In this document: positions 31,151 to 43,947 of the stretch, piece by piece | Numbering within the stretch: the stretch's first letter is position 1 | Layout: every line of letters begins with the position of its first letter | Assembly: GCF_000150955.2 (NCBI RefSeq) | Contig: NC_011675.1 | Location: forward strand, 124,001 to 188,000 | Source of the DNA: Phaeodactylum tricornutum CCAP 1055/1 | Lineage: Eukaryota; Bacillariophyta; Bacillariophyceae; Surirellales; Neidiaceae | Length of the DNA stretch: 64,000 bases | Reading direction: 5' to 3' | The notes under the pieces: model-generated | Told to the model about the DNA's origin: nothing | Databases searched by the model: none | What the model saw: the letters and a program-made list of their open reading frames with translations, nothing else | Program-made: the position numbers and the translations under genes

Positions 31151-32491
31151 ATGATGCCGAAAAAAACGTCGTTGCTGTCTCGATTCACTTTTGCTCTGGT
31201 TGAGATCTCTCTCTATTCTTTCCTGCTAGAATCCACCCTCCTTCCCGTTGCTTCCTTCACAACAACGACAACCCTGCTGTATACTTCTGGTAAAACCGAT
31301 ATAGTTGGATTTCCCGTTGCATCCACACTATCCTTCTCCTACCGACGTTCTCAGACTTGCAGGGCATCTGCGGAGAGCGCCGGGAATCAACAGCAAACAG
31401 GCGAAGTGCCTCTGGAAAACTTTCGTCAGATGGTCTCATCGTCAATCGTAGCACCAACGTCGATGCCCGTCGATCGCTCAACACTGACTTTACTCGAACA
31501 TGTAAATCTGAACGTTCCATCACAAGAGTACGTCTTGCCCTTTTACTTTGATTTGCTGGGATGTGGCATGGACCCTCGCAAGGCGGAGAACCTAGCACCC
31601 GATGCCCCAAAGAAAACCTTGTGGGCCAATTGTGGAGCCTCGCAATTCCATTTGCCTTACGGTGCTACCCCGCAACGGATTCCGGGACATATCGGATTGC
31701 GATACGATAGTCTGGACGGACTACGTTCGCGGTTAGTGGAACAAACAGCCTTGCGCGATGCAAACAAGAAAAACGAAGATGAGGACACGAAAGACCCTAT
31801 CGTTAGGGATGTAGCCATGGGGGTTGACTTCCGGACGGGACATGAATACATCAAACTGGTGGATCATTACGATAATGTCTTTTATTGTAGGGCTGGTGGC
31901 AGTGTCGTCGATTTTCGTTGGCAGCAACCCTTTATTCGAGCATCAGAGACGAATGCTTGGGATAACGTGGCGACCAGATTTGGAATGGACGAGACTGATT
32001 GCCGGGGCCTGGATTACATTGAATTCAAATGCCCACGGGGTACCGCCGAAAAGATTGCCTTGTTTTACGATTCCGTCTTGGACGCCACTACGAGCGTTAT
32101 AACGGACGACGAAGGTCATAATCCCACCCAGGTCGCGATTATTGCATTTGGTCATATCCAGGCCAACGGAAAGGCCGACCAGTCATTGATCTTTCGCGAG
32201 ACAGACGAGACCTTACCTCCCTACGATGGCCATCACGTGGCCATGTATATTGGCGAAAATGCTGCCGACTTTGATCAGGCGTTCAAGAATGCCAAATTGG
32301 CCAATGTCGTCTGGGTTAATCCACGCTTCAGTGATAAAGCCGATACTTTAGAGGGTGCAAGGCATTGGAAACAATTTCGCTTTAAGAATATTGTGGACAT
32401 GGAGACTGGCGAAACAATTTTTGAGCTGGAACATGAAATGCGATCCATTGAGCACGAGGCCTGGCCTGGACCACCATTAGCAACCTCATGA
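31151..32491 (+). CDS. plastid glyoxalase/VOC-fold protein
   Basis: 446 aa, intronless. From ATG 31151 the N-terminus has a long hydrophobic signal region ending PVASFTTTTT, an ASAF-type motif, so plastid import is predicted. A vicinal-oxygen-chelate fold begins at about residue 115: LLEHVNLNVPSQEYVLPFYF is the beta-alpha-beta start of glyoxalase I-type proteins, and HIGLRYDSLDGLRSRL is the second half-motif. A second VOC module starts near residue 280 (LDYIEFKCPRGTAEKIALFY), giving the paired modules needed for one metal site. HHVAMYIGE supplies a possible metal histidine. The family includes glyoxalases and dioxygenases. The reaction cannot be assigned. Confidence 0.75.
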   Translation: MMPKKTSLLSRFTFALVEISLYSFLLESTLLPVASFTTTTTLLYTSGKTDIVGFPVASTLSFSYRRSQTCRASAESAGNQQQTGEVPLENFRQMVSSSIVAPTSMPVDRSTLTLLEHVNLNVPSQEYVLPFYFDLLGCGMDPRKAENLAPDAPKKTLWANCGASQFHLPYGATPQRIPGHIGLRYDSLDGLRSRLVEQTALRDANKKNEDEDTKDPIVRDVAMGVDFRTGHEYIKLVDHYDNVFYCRAGGSVVDFRWQQPFIRASETNAWDNVATRFGMDETDCRGLDYIEFKCPRGTAEKIALFYDSVLDATTSVITDDEGHNPTQVAIIAFGHIQANGKADQSLIFRETDETLPPYDGHHVAMYIGENAADFDQAFKNAKLANVVWVNPRFSDKADTLEGARHWKQFRFKNIVDMETGETIFELEHEMRSIEHEAWPGPPLATS

Positions 32492-33210
32492 GCAACATCA
32501 CCGCTGCCGTCCAATTTCTAGAGCAAATTTTTCAAGAAAGATTACAGCAACCTTTGGAAGCATGCAGCAATGCCAGACGACTGCACGTACATGCCTGCAA
32601 CTTTCAGATTTTTACACCTTGGTGACGAGCGAGGCAAATTTTTCGTCCTCCTTGTGTAGCAAGAAACGAAATCGTTCGTCGTGGCACTATGAAAAACTTG
32701 ACAAGCACTACAGTAAAGTCTTGTCAATAATTTATGCACTCACTTTCGCTTTAGTGGGCGTCCCTTTAATGATCTATTAATCAGCCAATCTTTGGAGCGT
32801 TTCCCCGATTTGCAACCATTTCCTGGGTTTCGGAGACAATGGCCGAAAATCCAAATGATGTAAATAGATAATGTAAACGATGATGTCTTGGGTTTCGGTC
32901 ACGATCACACCGTCGGTACCCTTCGTCTTTATTGATGTTCCTCTTTTGTGTCGCTGGTCTTTCATTTATAGCTTAGGTATTCGGTGACATTTTATTTACG
33001 ACCGAAAGTAGATGGCGATCGAATTCAAGGTTCCATTTTGGAATTCGCATACCAATCAGCAGCGCGCTGCCAAAATTACGATTCCTCTCCGTTGTCTGTT
33101 CAACAGATTCTGTGCTCTCACTGTCCATACAATCGAGCTATTGGAATCTATTTTTGTTCTGGAAGGGTTGCATTGCATTCACTGGAATCACTTGGCGATG
33201 CACGTTCGCC
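32492..33210. other. intergenic region, nothing recognised
   Basis: Between the VOC-fold gene and the MLO-family gene. Short frames without motifs on both strands. The frame of the MLO gene is open upstream of its ATG, but only from non-ATG codons. Confidence 0.4.
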
Positions 33211-36200
33211 ATGTGGCCCAGTGATGAATCATCGACCATGTTGTCGCCGTCGTACCAACACGGTGAAATCGACGGCCCCGGCAATGCAAGTAAGGAAACC
33301 GTTTACAGCTACGATCGGCGCGATCGATTTTTAGCCGCGCTTCCTCCGGGATCGCAGTCCCTGAGATCGGATTACAGCATATTATCCGTCTCCGTCATGA
33401 CCCTCGGGCTTATCATGGCCGTTGAGGTGTTCCGACACCGATTGGATCACGCAGCCGTGGGTCGACCTTTTTTCAAGGCCGTCTTAGAGGGTGTATACGC
33501 GGAATGTAAGTGCCGGGCGACCTTGTGCATACAGTGTCATAGATGTTCACCTAGCTCACATCCAACCCATGTCCTTTCTCAATCCTCCACTCGCGATGCA
33601 GTGTCAACTTTGGGCCTGGTGGAACTGTTTATTTGGCTGTTACTTTCCTACTGGGACGACATCAACATTGCTAAAGAGAAGGTTTTTGCCAAGGTTCATT
33701 TCACCTTGTTCTACACCGCTATTTTCAATGCGTTTCAAACGGTGATTGTCGCTTTTTTTACGACGCGAATTTCTCAAAGAATGTGGGTGCAGACGGAAAC
33801 TTTGGAATTGAATCACTATGTGGAAATTCGTGAAGAGTTTGACCGTGTACGAACGAAGCTCAACGGTTTGCGAAACCTCAAGGGGCGAAACGAAGAAAGG
33901 AACAACAATGAAGACAAGAGCAGCAACCTTCCAAAGCTCACAACGGGGGAGTTTGTTTTTGAATTGAGTCGTCGTAGCTTCCATGATCTCTGGCTGAGCA
34001 TTGTCGATCGTGTTCGGTATCCGCACTTGAAAGCGCGGTACAACCAATTACTGGTCCAAGTACGGTTCCATGAGCTGAGAGTACATTTTTTGCAAAGCTA
34101 CAATTTGCCATTAAAATTCAAGGTTTCCGACTATCTGGTACGCAGTGAGAAACACGTTTTAATCAAATTAGTTCACGTGTCGACGGTGGCTTGGCTTTTG
34201 CTGACCGCATCAATCAATCTGCTTTACTTTATCATGGGCATGATCACTTGGAAGACGGAGCAGCCTTCTCTTATTGGCACTTCATTCATTTGGTTGTTTT
34301 TCCTGAGCATGGGTCTTTTCATTGTTATTTCGTTTGCATTGTACAACAAAATGAAGGCTATTTTTAAAACGATCATGTTTGAGAAGACGCTATGGGATGT
34401 ACGCGACAGCAATGAGATTGAGGAAGAACTCGCTGAGCACCAGAGACGCTTATTCTGGGGCGGTGACCCTGCATTTGTGATCGCTTCTATTCAGTTTATG
34501 CAATTTGGATATGCTGTTGCTCTGGCTGTGGTTTTGATTTTTTGGGAAACCATCAACGATGGCGGCCTGAACATGGGATCATACCTTATTTCAATTTTTG
34601 CGTGCTATTCCATTTTTGTGGCTGTCGCAGCAGAGATCCTGCCTCGTTATACTCTTTGTACTAGTCTTGGACAGTTGGTAGATCGTCGACGTCTTGATGA
34701 AGCTATTGCCTTGTATCATTTGGAAGAAGAGAAGCAGAAACAATTGCGCGAGGCATTTGAAATTGATCTTTTGTTCAAAACCGACTCAACGGTTCTAGAG
34801 GACTCGAGCACACTGAGTCACGTCTATCCCAACAACCAGATCAAATCTGGACCAATCATTGCAAATTTAGTCAAACTAGATACAGAGTCTCTGCGCGAGA
34901 AACTTCCTGAAACTGAACGCGAACAGCTAAGTCGTAGAGAACAGCAAAGGAAAAATAGGAGGTTGAATCGGAGAAAGGCCGTTTCAGATGGTGTTGCCGC
35001 GATGGCGGGTATGAAGCGTCCTTCGAAACGATCTATGGATGACTCGGAGATACCATCTACAACAAAGAGCCAGGGCTTTCTCTTTCGAGAATCAACATCA
35101 ACAGTATCTGGAGAGTCATCCAAGAAAGACGGAAAGAGTCTCACCAATAATACACGCGTGGAACGCGCAGCCCAGCGTAGACGAATGCGACACCAACGAC
35201 GGAAGTCGGTATCGGATGGAGTGGCAGCCATGGCATGGAATGCATCGACTATTAACGAAGATGAAGCGACACCTGACGAAGGCAACACACGAATTCCGTT
35301 CCTGGTCTTTGACGACAACGATGCCGCAAGTACAAGCTCAGCGCTAAGCGGTGCAGCACCGGATATACCTTTGAATAGTCTCCCTCCGATACACGAAAAG
35401 TCTTCAGACATTGATGCAAGAATTGACAATAGCTTTAGGACTGAGAAAGACGTGCAGTCTGTAAGTGCAGTCTCTGTAGCTTCGAACCAAGGGCAAACAT
35501 ATGATATTGATTCCACCGCCTCAGAAGATGGACACAGCGACGTCGATGACGTACCTAAAATTGATCCTCTTGTTCTCAAACGAGTAGCAGCTGGTCTACG
35601 CCAGAAACCTCTTCCTACTTTTCACGAGAGAATTCGTGAATACTTCCTGAGCAAGCGGTATAAAGTTATCAGTAATGTGTTTGGGACGATGATCGCCTTT
35701 TTTTTCGTGGGGGAAAGAGTGGAGCGGTGAGTCTGCGAAGGTGCTTGTGATCAAGATAGGAGCCCCTTGAGATTCTTACACTGATTCTCAATAAATTTGC
35801 TGGCAGATTCTTACACACGGACAACGTTGTTAGCGATGATTTTGTGTCATTCGATTTTGACAACGCGATAAGCTTCTGGGCCCTTACTTTTTGGTTCATA
35901 ATGTTCCAACTGAAAAATGTCCTTGTTTTCTATACATTTCGGCCGCGCAAAGGTTTGACTACAAACAAAGAGCGAATGCTAATTACTGCTGCTCTCATTG
36001 ATTGCGTGCTTACGTCAGTTTGCTTGGTTGTCCTATTCGTTGCGGAAGCCCAGCGATGCTGCCACCCAATTGTAAGCCCCACACGCATGCTAGCGGAAAA
36101 AGATACCACATTCGACAGCGACTATGATAGCCAAATTCCTGCACCATGCTCATGTCCCAAGTTCGGCTCTAGAGTGTACGGGGGACTCGGCACCATTGAG

Positions 36201-37883
36201 CCCTATATATCCCTGGTGGCTTTGCGCCTCTTCCGCTTTTGGATCTCAAGCCGAGTTGTCTCGTATTTGGATTCAAAAAACTTTTTTCCTGTGAAAGATA
36301 AAGCCAAAGATTCAATACGTCATGCTCAGATTATAGATCCGTTCGATGTCTTTGATGAGGTTCACCGTCATGCGACTTCGAGCGACGAGCTCGTCGGCAC
36401 TGCTGTGGAGTTGTGGGAAGCAGCAATTGGAAAGTATCCAAAGATTGCTTCTGAATATGGTCAGTTCAGTGGCGAACTTCTCAAACTAATGCTTGGAATT
36501 CAGATTCTACGGGGAAACGACGTTGCCATTGTAGGCGACGAAAAGGCTGAAGTTAATGGGATACCTAAGGACGCAATCAAAGCAAAAAAGAGGCCTCCTA
36601 CAGGGCGAGTTGACGATCTGAATTCTTCTCGAAAATATATGGTGGCGGACGAATATTCTAAGTTGTCTGCTCAAGCTCAAGGGATCCTTGTGGCTGGTAA
36701 GCTCGGGAAAAATGTCAAATTTTCAAAAGACTTACAAAAAGCGTTGGTAAATGGCGTCAGCCATATAAAGTCTTTCCCCGAAGAGAAGGTGACCCCTCAT
36801 GGGAGTCACGGTATTCCAGACCACTCCCGCTTGACCTTTCAAGTCGATGATCAGAGTATGGACTCGCGTGAGTACGACGGCCCATTCGTGTCCCCAAACG
36901 CAAGGCTAGTTCGAAGTATGCGACGTGCCGACAGAAAGCTACTACCTATCCTGGACAAATGGATGGTTGTTGACGTTATAATGACAAGATTCGAAATGAT
37001 TTACTTGGATGCAGTAGATGTGGATGGGCATCACCTTGATGAGAAGGTTGACGGCGCTCGTCAAGCCATTGTCGCAACCAAAGGTGGAAAAGGCCTCCGT
37101 CTGTGCGATATCACAACGGGACGCCGTGTAGTGGGCCATCTACAATTCACAGACATAACATCAATTCACGTTGAGCGACGCATGCCTTCGGAGGCCACTG
37201 ATGACACGCATGACAATGAGCAGCAAGTCGCCAAAATGGAGTACTGGCAGCAGCATCATGGTGAAATAAATACTCAAGGTGTATCTCGAGCATGGCACAA
37301 AATAAAGCAAGATATTTTGACGATCGAAACATCCCATGGTCCTACTCTCCGTCTTCGATTTTATTCCGACTTGGACGATTGTTTATGTCACATGAGTCGC
37401 ATGATGATGGAAAGCGAAGCAGAAGGTCCAATTTTTAAAAACAATGCATTCCAGTGGGTCCAAACGATTGGCCGCTACTGCGGTCCCGAACAATTGACTC
37501 AAAGCTTGCAACATTTTGGCGAAGACTCCGCTGACGAGTTGCGTGACTATCTCCTGGTTCATGATAGTGAAGAGAAAGGAAAGGGGCACCGTCGGGTTAA
37601 ATCGAAAGGGTTCCCAATCAGTGCTGTACCGAGGCCAAGATCTACACAGAGGTCAGCATCTGCGACGCTTTTGACTCGTCCGACGCTTCTTCACAGATCT
37701 TCCTCTGTCGGCGAGGCTAGTAGTGGAGAGGCAATGCCAAAAATGCGCCTGCTATACCGGCGTTCTGCTTCTATCGGAGAAAACGCAATAGGTACCACAA
37801 CTAACACGGATAGCTCTCCGCCAGGCGACGAGGCAAAGCTTTTAAACAATTGCTCCGAATTGGATGATTTTGATGTTGTGTAG
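33211..37883 (+). CDS. giant MLO-family multi-pass membrane protein with extra C-terminal region
   Basis: Three exons, 33211-33505, 33602-35726 and 35807-37883; 1498 aa. Intron 1 (96 nt) starts GTAAGT at 33506, intron 2 (80 nt) GTGAGT at 35727. Splicing intron 1 gives GVYAELSTLGLVELFIWLLL, which aligns with the MLO segment EELMLLGFISLLL. Further MLO-like blocks follow: KVHFTLFYTAIFNAFQTVI...RMW (HQLHIFIF...KIRxW), LPLKFKVSDYLVRS (FDFQKYIKRS) and the diagnostic LFWGGDPAFVIASIQFMQFG (LFWFxxPxLxLxLIHFxLF). Plant MLO proteins have seven helices and act as calcium-related channels or modulators. Beyond about residue 500 lies a basic/Ser-rich cytosolic stretch with two RRKxVSDGVAAMA copies, more membrane helices (about 830-970), and a globular part whose LRLCDITTGRR...LQFTDITSIHVE strands look PH-like. 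ATG 33211 is the first ATG before the helices. Confidence 0.75.
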
Positions 37884-38045
37884 AACCAAACACGAACGTG
37901 GAAGAGTAAAGGCTCGTGTGGAATAGAGGTCTTTTGATTATTTCCTTAAGTTTGGTTGTTTTTATGTATACTTCTGCTTTACCAGCGTTGGTTTCTTTGC
38001 AGGACTTTTTCCATTGCTATACTCTGCTGTCAGTGAGTGCTCTTA
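37884..38045. other. short convergent intergenic gap
   Basis: Separates the 3' ends of the MLO-family gene and the following minus-strand gene; no feature seen. Confidence 0.4.
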
Positions 38046-39065
38046 TCAAACGGCATAGAGCGGAGGCAAACCACGAGAGCGTCGGTTGTACAGCCGTTGT
38101 CCCGATTGACAGTACTGAAATTTGTCGGTAAACTTTGAGGACTCATGTACGTGACTGCCGCGATTGGATCGCACCGAATAGAGCAAGTCTTTCGCGTCCC
38201 ATACTTTGGGGATGGCTAGTATGGGGAGGCTGACATCTTCGTTGTTGCAGTTACCATTGTATCGAATTAATGACGCCGCAGCCTGGTTGCCAGCAAAAAG
38301 TAGTGGATGGTTAAAATCCATTTGTCCGGCCATGGTATGGATGAAATGACCGTCCACTTCCAAAAGTGGTAGATCCGGCGCTGCATCGTCGAAAATCTCC
38401 AGGGGATCGTATAGTGAATCGACATCGTCTTCATCATCCGAGAGTTCGATAGAATGGATAGAACCGTTGAGAAGAGAGGCGTTTTCATGCTGCTCGTCGT
38501 GAATCACCTCGGTTTGGAATGGCTGCGTTGTTTCCCATTCCACGACTCGTTGGTGAAAAAGTGATGCCGGAGTCGCTCGAGAAGGTCGAGGCTTCATGTC
38601 GCCTGCTTCGATTAGAGCAACAAGATGCGCCTGCCCTTCTTTAGTGGCGTACACAGGAATGGGCTTTACAATTTTTTGGAGCTCGGCTTGTTCGTAGTAT
38701 GGCTGACGGTCCTGCATGTAGAATTCTTTTTTTTTGGCGTTTTCGGTGGCGAAATCGAATCGACGCTTTGTCGAGCCACGTGCCACCTCCAGATACAACC
38801 CGGAGGGCCCTGCATCGTATTGATGCTTGGATGCCTTGATAGCTTCTTCAATACAATAGTTCATGCTGTCGAAACGGCGCTTGATTGAAACCTTCGCTGT
38901 TTCCACATGCACCGCCGTAGGGACTGGATCCATCGTAGCTCGCACTGGAGTCACTATTGGAGGAACGCTGGAGGCAATACTACAGTCGTCGCCTCGAACC
39001 ATCGACTCTGTTACCAAAAAGGAAGAAGACGACAAGCTTGCATCTGAGGAAAAGCTGTTCGACAT
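38046..39065 (-). CDS. protein of unknown function
   Basis: 339 aa from ATG 39065; the frame is open a little further upstream without an ATG. The N-terminus is very Ser-rich. Two similar short blocks, VSIKRRFDSM and GSTKRRFDFA, suggest an internal repeat about 40 residues apart. A KKKEFYMQDR stretch could be a nuclear signal. The middle is acidic (SDDEDDVDSLYDP) and the end is moderately conserved-looking but unrecognised. No signal peptide or membrane helix. Coding is supported by length and composition. Function unknown. Confidence 0.6.
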   Translation of the reverse strand: MSNSFSSDASLSSSSFLVTESMVRGDDCSIASSVPPIVTPVRATMDPVPTAVHVETAKVSIKRRFDSMNYCIEEAIKASKHQYDAGPSGLYLEVARGSTKRRFDFATENAKKKEFYMQDRQPYYEQAELQKIVKPIPVYATKEGQAHLVALIEAGDMKPRPSRATPASLFHQRVVEWETTQPFQTEVIHDEQHENASLLNGSIHSIELSDDEDDVDSLYDPLEIFDDAAPDLPLLEVDGHFIHTMAGQMDFNHPLLFAGNQAAASLIRYNGNCNNEDVSLPILAIPKVWDAKDLLYSVRSNRGSHVHESSKFTDKFQYCQSGQRLYNRRSRGLPPLYAV

Positions 39066-41549
<2,484 letters not shown>

Positions 41550-42036
41550 AGAATGCGGTTCTACGTCGTTTACATATCTGTAGTAGGTGAACATTATCAG
41601 TAGAGCAAATGTAGACTACAAGGACAAAATCCTGTAATGTAAGTCATCGGAAACGTTGAATTGAAAGCTCGTTGGCCTTGCTCGTAGGCACGGAGGGCAT
41701 GAGAGGACACGCATAGTTTATCTGACTATTCAATTTTAAAAAAGATGTAATACTCTAAAGGCGAAGGACCGTCGCCGTTTACCAAAATTACATCCAAGGG
41801 ACTCGATTCGTCGCGGACGGTATATGTCGACTGTGCATACTGCAGCTACAACAGACCAAGCTGTTTTTGTCATTTTTACAAATCACCCAAGTTTTTAGTA
41901 AAGTTAAAAGTAGGTCGTAGGCACCCAAAAGGACGGTCTCCCTTTTGGTGGGCGGAGCACATCCCCACGTCACTTCCGTTGTCGCCAGAAACGTAGCACA
42001 AAAACAAAAAATATTTTTGAATTCGAAATTTTGGAC
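41550..42036. other. convergent intergenic region, nothing recognised
   Basis: Lies between the 3' ends of KRR1 and the carbonic anhydrase gene. AT-rich; no gene or repeat seen. Confidence 0.4.
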
Positions 42037-43051
42037 CTACATGGGGACCTTGGCGTTTTCCAGATCGTACAAATCGTAAATGCCGTTGATCTCGGCCATG
42101 TACTTGTCAAAGTCAACCTTGAGTTTCTTGACCTCACCCGTTTTAGGGTCAAAGACGACGGGATGCACCTGAGGAATGGCCACACCGCCATCCTTGTAGC
42201 TTTCAATGCGCTTAGCCTGGATGACTCCGGTCTTGAAGAGGTTGACGCATTGTTCAATGACGTTCAAATCGACGAGGCGACGGTGACGTTCTTCGGGGTC
42301 CTTAATGGCGTCGAGCTCCTTGGCGTGCAAACGGTAGACATCCCGGATATTACGGAGCCAGATGGAGAGCGGCGGAGCGTGGTCGACATTGGCGACCGAA
42401 GCTCGGACACCGCCGCATTCGTAGTGTCCACACAGGATTACGTTGGGGATTTTAAGTACGTTGATACCGAATTGAATAGCCGACATGACGGCCAAGTCGT
42501 TGTTGACGACCATGTTGGCGATGTTGCGGACCGTCAACATGGTACCGGCTTCCGTGCCCATGATCATGTTTGGGGGAGCGCGAGCATCGACGCAGCCTAG
42601 AGTAGACGAAAGACAACGCAACAACAAGAAGCAATGCAAGAAGGAGGTAGCGTGTCAGTGCCATACTACGATGTAAATCTGACGAGAAGGGACCAACCTC
42701 CCACATCATGAATATCAATAACAGAGAGAATAGATTCGATTGCCCCTCATCATTGTCCTGGACCTCGTCGTTTCTGAAACAAAACCTACCAATGTACAAG
42801 TACTTGGGGGAGTGAACGGTTCCGAGGGTGTCGAAGTACGCGGGGTCACCGGCGAGCTTGTCCGCAATGAACTTATTGTTGCCGTCAAAGAGTTCCGACA
42901 CATCCAGATCGTAGCCGCCTTTGGCCGCCGGCTTGGGAGAGCTGTCTTTGGGAAGGGAAGTTTTTCCGAAACGAAAGAGTTTCTTAACGTTCAAGGCATC
43001 TACCGTAGAAAGAGCCAAAAGCGTGACAGTAGCAGCAGTAGCAAACTTCAT
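42037..43051 (-). CDS. beta-carbonic anhydrase, probably plastid/pyrenoid
   Basis: Two exons on the minus strand, 43051-42790 and 42596-42037, with a 193-nt GTAGGT...TAG intron in phase 1; 273 aa. The start MKFATAATVTLLALSTVDA is a signal peptide. The next residue is Leu, which is accepted at the plastid cleavage site. Joining the exons restores YLYIGCVDARAPPNMIMG, the beta-class motif with zinc Cys and the Asp-Arg dyad. ILCGHYECGGV adds zinc His and Cys. The enzyme interconverts CO2 and bicarbonate. P. tricornutum has two known pyrenoidal beta-enzymes (PtCA1, PtCA2). This is very probably one of them, but I cannot say which from sequence alone. It is divergent from an SLC4 bicarbonate transporter, with CRE-like sites between the two. 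Confidence 0.92.
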
Positions 43052-43947
43052 GGTAGAACAGTAAACTAGGTTGGTGTACCACACACTGTGTAAAAGAAAC
43101 GGAACGAGATTTTGTGTTGTCGACGTCCTGTCTGCGAGCTGTCTACACGGGAATTTAGCAGTTAGCAATTACGGCTTGCTGCTGATGTGTCGTGCACTTT
43201 TGAATGCGCCTGCGAGTCTACTCGCTACGCGCGCAGGTGGCGTATTCACACCTTGGTAAAACCTCCCCCGGCATGATGCAACCGAAACGCGTTTTTTGGG
43301 TTGGGTCGCTTCGCCTTCAACCACGAAGTGGTTCGGCGAAGGATCGCGCGGACGAAGCAGGCCTACTCTACATTCAAAAACTCGTGCGTGCGTTTGTTTT
43401 CTTTCGCAGTTTCGACCAACGACATCCACGACGGCTGACGTCAGAACGATGACGTAGTCGAGTCAACCCCGGGTAGAGCTATATTTTTACAAGCGGAACA
43501 CAATATGAATCGCGACGTCACATACTGAAATGTCATTAACAGATTCAGTATAATGCGAAACACTGATACCTTTATTTTGGTAAGGCTGTGTCAGAACTGA
43601 CGAATTCTGTATCAACGCCACGCATGATTGCTCGGAAAGTATGCGTTCTGTTTGAGCTATGTCGACGTCATGGCGGCCGTAAACACTGATGTGGTAAAGC
43701 AGCTCATTTCCTCTGTGTGACGTAGCGATCCATCAAGCTTCAATACTAGAATCAATTTCTGCTCTGGCATCTACTGCCGAAGCCCATGCCCTGTACAAAG
43801 TCTACGAATACTGACGTATTGAGTTTTCACAGTACCAGATTTCGGGAAAACCCTTCCGACGAAACCACATATCCCTCACAATTAGTTGACTGTCGGGAAA
43901 CTGCGAACCCAGATCCTATCAAACATTGGTCCTTTCCGTCCAGCAAA
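43052..43947. other. shared promoter region of the carbonic anhydrase and SLC4 genes
   Basis: 896 bp between divergent start codons. Besides the CRE-like cluster, an AT-rich CTATATTTTTAC at about 43479 could be a TATA-like element. Short frames in 43169-43452 carry no motif. An alternative in-frame ATG for the SLC4 gene lies at 43786. Confidence 0.55.
43436..43817. promoter_or_regulatory. cluster of six CRE-like TGACGT/ACGTCA sites in a bidirectional promoter
   Basis: Sites at 43436-43443 (full palindrome TGACGTCA), 43450-43455 (TGACGT), 43515-43520 (ACGTCA), 43665-43670 (ACGTCA), 43718-43723 (TGACGT) and 43812-43817 (TGACGT). They lie between the carbonic anhydrase start (43051) and the SLC4 start (43948). 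By chance about 0.2 such hexamers would be expected on both strands in 382 bp. The same core is known as the CO2/cAMP-responsive element (CCRE) of the P. tricornutum Ptca1 promoter, bound by bZIP11-type factors. The sites form two groups, 43436-43520 and 43665-43817. Confidence 0.75.

Noticed and set aside
33112-33210. Earlier start of the MLO-family gene at a GTG codon
   Set aside because: No ATG in this stretch; the first ATG in frame (33211) precedes all conserved helices.
42031-42600. 189-codon antisense frame over the carbonic anhydrase second exon
   Set aside because: The sense strand has the zinc-site motifs; the antisense frame follows from codon bias.
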